From: Epithemia pelagica
Lineage: Eukaryota > Bacillariophyta > Bacillariophyceae > Surirellales > Surirellaceae
DNA length: 64,000 bases
Assembly: GCA_946965045.2 (NCBI GenBank)
Contig: OX337234.1
Span: 1,364,001 to 1,428,000 of the forward strand
Direction of reading: 5' to 3'
This document shows, in pieces, positions 61,716 through 64,000 of this stretch (its first letter is position 1; every line of letters starts with the position of its first letter). The notes under the pieces are model-generated. The model saw only the letters and a list, made by a program, of their open reading frames with translations. It made no database searches and had not been told where the DNA came from. A program made the position numbers and the translations under genes.

Positions 61716-61892
61716 AATGGGCGAGCTTGTGTTTCAGCGTTCTGCACGAGGCGAATCACTTTTACGCTGTATTGCCTTTACATTTAATACTTTCCGTGTT
61801 ATGGAAGGATCCAGTTACGATACCCGGTCGAACGAACGAGCTTGTATTTCAGCGTTCTGCACGAGACGAATCACTTTTACGCTGCAGTGCCT
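61671..61892 (+). repeat. 115-bp tandem duplication of the gene's 3' end
   Basis: Copy 1 begins at 61671 in the coding sequence and includes the stop; copy 2 begins at 61786. Both start AATACTTTCCGTGTTATGGA and share GATACCCGGT and CAGCGTTCTGCACGA. In copy 2 the stop TAG is replaced (CGGTCGAAC versus CGGTAGAAT), so it encodes the last residues again (NTFRVMEGSSYDTR) and would continue. Confidence 0.9.
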
Positions 61893-62331
61893 ACTTGCTG
61901 GGCAGCCATGAATTGTGGGAAACATCTTGGCAGTCATATCTATCGGGATTGGTCCTATAAGTGGTCTTTTTGAGTTCCAGAGTCCGACAAGAAATCGTTT
62001 TCGATTCTTCTTAGCTCTTCGAGATAGTCTCGTTCGAGCGAAGGTTCATGGATAGGAGCCCTAGTACATGTTTTTTTTTGAAAACTTCACCTCTCTCTAT
62101 TGTAGAAGAGTCTTGTTCGAGCGAAGCTTCATGGATAGAACATGGTTTTTGAACTTCACCTCTCTCTGTTGTAGAGAAGTAAGTAACAGCTAGAGGGTCA
62201 GTTGTACCCTATCTTACAGCATTCTCCACTTTATTTTTAGCCCCCAATGCCTCTCTGGGACAGGCCAGTAGTGTATGTCGTATAAAATAGGAGTTCTCTG
62301 GTGTGTGGGAACAATGCCCTTGATTGTTTCT

Positions 62332-63708
62332 CTAAAAACATGCACCACGTTTGCAGGCCCCTTGTCGTCGTCGTGGACCAAAGTCCCCCCATTCCGCCAG
62401 TTTGCGGACATACAAATACAAGTCTCCCTCCAGTTGGTGCAACTGGCAGGCTTGAGAGAGGCGATGTAATATTCGAGGGACCAACAATCGCAAGGGTACG
62501 CCGAGGTTTGGACCTACCCGGTCTGCGGCTCGTCGAGACTCGTTCTCCGCCAGGCGCAATTGCCAAAACTGATTGAATCCACGGTGAGCTGCACCCAAGT
62601 AATGTTGCACTCGTTGATCCAATGTGCTGTGGTAGGGCTTGCCAGCAGCCATTCGTTTCTCCTGAAGGGCCAAAGGGTACAGGGAAGGAACTGTCCTTTC
62701 AGCACGGGTACGATAGTTCAGTTCCAAAACTTTTAAGGTAGAATTGTTTTGCAAAGACATGACTATTCTCTCGACCAGTTTATCACATTCTTGTTCCGTA
62801 GCATCGTTACCAAAATAGAATGTGTCTCCAAATTTCTTCTGGAGATACAACATTTCCAGATTCAGACCGGGTAGAGATGGAACAAGAACTGTCTCAATTC
62901 CATGGAGAGTAAACTTGTTGCCATCGAGATCTAAAACCCTGAGAGTTTGGTTCTCTTGCAATGCCGTCAAAAGAGTGGCCATGCCACTATCATTTAGATC
63001 ACAGTCGTCCATTGAAAGTTCCCTGAGTGTTTTGTTTGCGACAAGTGATTCGGCAAGTCTTGAGTACACAACCGGATTGCCCACGTGGGGGTTACGAGAT
63101 AGATGCAAATTCTCCACACTTTTATTCTCAGCAAGTCCTTGTGCAAGGCCAAGTTAGCCATTTGGACGAATATGTTCCTCGACAAGGCTAACGTTGCACA
63201 AGGATGGCATGCCAACAAAAATGTCAAACAGAGATTCCTTGACACCATCTCCTTCATTCCCACATGGTCTTGACAAAGTGCCATTTGTCAAAGCCAGTGT
63301 TTCTAAACTTTTCTTTGTGCATGAGATAGTCGAAAGGATGCGTAAGAGATCACAGGGGAAACCAAAAGGGGTCCTGGATGCTACGCAGTCTATTGCAAGC
63401 GATTTGAGCCGAAATTTTCCCTCTGAGAGTATTCGAAAGAACACATTGGATCCTTCTGCCGTCACTGTAGGGCGATAGAAATCAATTCGCTCCAAGACTG
63501 TGTTATGCTGCAATGCATGGTAGAGCTGGGTCATTTCGGGTCCTCGTGCATCGAGATGATCTGCCCATACGTGCTTCTGCGAGGGATCGTTTTGTTCCAG
63601 TTTTGCCAGCACTCCTATCGAGAATGTCGAGAAATGATAGAATCGCTCTCGTTGGATGGAATCGTCATCCTCAGCGCTACTGTCGCTATCACTGGCTAAG
63701 CCTGACAT
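62332..63708 (-). pseudogene. LRR (ribonuclease-inhibitor-like) gene with one in-frame stop
   Basis: A single frame of about 458 codons from an ATG at 63708, interrupted only by TAA at 63154-63156. Both sides are LRR sequence: LYHALQHNTVLERIDFYRP and KSLETLALTNGTL before the stop; VENLHLSRNPHVGN, KTLRELSMDDCDLNDSGMATLL and QTLRVLDLDGNKFTLHG after. The stop falls in the middle of a repeat (IRPNG, stop, LGLAQGLAENKSVENLHL). The end (LYLYVRKLAEWGDF) resembles other diatom proteins of this type. Such LRRs bind proteins. If the stop is real, only the first 184 residues are made; a sequencing error, readthrough, or a very short intron (30 nt, GTCCAA to CACAAG) are alternatives. Confidence 0.72.
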
Positions 63709-64000
63709 TTGGACTTGGAACTTCTAACAAAACTGATGCGATGTGGTGATGATGGATGATACAAAACAGGGATGCCCTCCACAAAACAACACTGCCATTT
63801 GCCATTGTGTCAGGAGTTGTGGCGGAATCCGGAATGAAGTTTTGATCGCATATTTCAACGCGACCTGAAAGCGAATGGACCAGGATTCTTCGTTATGGCC
63901 ACTGCAACCATCACACCCAACCGCGGACTTGCAGAGCATCTCATCATACAATCCCAACGAAGCTCAACAGCATTGACAAAGGCGGGACGAAACTCGGCTT
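63709..64000. other. No supported gene
   Basis: Upstream flank of the LRR gene. A 77-codon minus frame (63724-63957) has no recognisable feature. Confidence 0.5.

Larger units (their letters stand above)
57113..62192. mobile_element. Candidate inverted-repeat-bounded unit carrying the FAR1-like/DUF1349 gene
   Basis: Imperfect inverted arms flank the 1311-aa gene: 57113-57255 on the left and 61987-62192 on the right. Best match is 57191-57255 against 61987-62058, sharing CTCCTATCCATGAA, ACTATCTCGA, AGCTAAGAAGAA and AAAACGAT in inverted order. AGGTGAAGTT and TAGCTGTTACT match farther out. Just outside each arm the 12-mer TGTACCCTATCT occurs in direct orientation (57085-57096 and 62203-62214), resembling a target duplication, although spacing from the arms differs (16 and 10 bp). 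The right arm contains an internal 87-bp duplication. No transposase is recognised. Long diverged arms recall Mutator-like elements; the unit status is inference. Confidence 0.5.

Overview
The window looks like nuclear DNA of a raphid pennate diatom, possibly close to Seminavis; the species is an inference. Supporting signs are GT-AG introns of about 80-200 nt, two presequences with AFAP/AFVAP-type plastid cleavage motifs, a Ty1/copia element of the diatom type, a diatom-style transmembrane LRR protein, and many low-complexity Gln/Asn/Asp/Thr tracts. No prokaryotic signals such as operons or Shine-Dalgarno sites are seen.

Layout. 1-4435 (minus): a copia retrotransposon whose gag and pol share one reading frame and are separated by a single TGA; pol runs off the left edge. 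6142-8819: a divergent kinase-like gene (+) and a dual-specificity phosphatase-like gene (-). 9149-9970: noncoding tandem duplications. 10311-13893 (-): a small secreted ORF and a transmembrane LRR receptor-like gene split by a frameshift at an A6 tract. 14282-15085: a non-autonomous PIF/Harbinger-like element with TTA target duplications. 16491-18584 (-): a membrane SGNH-like protein lacking its nucleophile serine. 20344-25097 (-): PP2C phosphatase, two-exon ornithine aminotransferase, and a two-exon plastid single-TM protein. 25494-31000: an acidic 32-aa repeat membrane protein (+), a secreted beta-helix protein (-), and a Crinkler/RHS-like NTPase-nuclease (-).

32554-46000: casein kinase 2 beta in three exons with a long tail, then a decayed segmental duplication. 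Copy A is ATPase-A plus a sulfotransferase 5' fragment; copy B is ATPase-B plus a full-length sulfotransferase. A PLD-like gene with a degenerate HKD motif lies between them. Both ATPase copies are broken, by different lesions. 46368-56861: a two-exon PP2C, a C19orf12-like glycine-zipper protein, an intron-containing tRNA-Asp(GUC), and two oppositely oriented ankyrin paralogs bracketing a nucleotide-sugar transporter and a plastid LON-domain-like protein.

57113-62192: the most unusual locus. A 1311-residue protein combines an AT-hook, two FAR1/WRKY-GCM1-like zinc-binding modules and a C-terminal DUF1349-like domain. It lies inside imperfect long inverted repeats, with a 12-bp direct repeat just outside both arms. 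62332-63708 (-): an LRR gene with one in-frame stop.

The genes do not form one pathway. Signalling (PP2C x2, DUSP, CK2 beta, kinase-like), metabolism (OAT, sugar transport, sulfation) and surface/recognition proteins are mixed with mobile and duplicated DNA, which suggests an accessory-rich segment. All domain calls are by eye from translated motifs; no database search was run.
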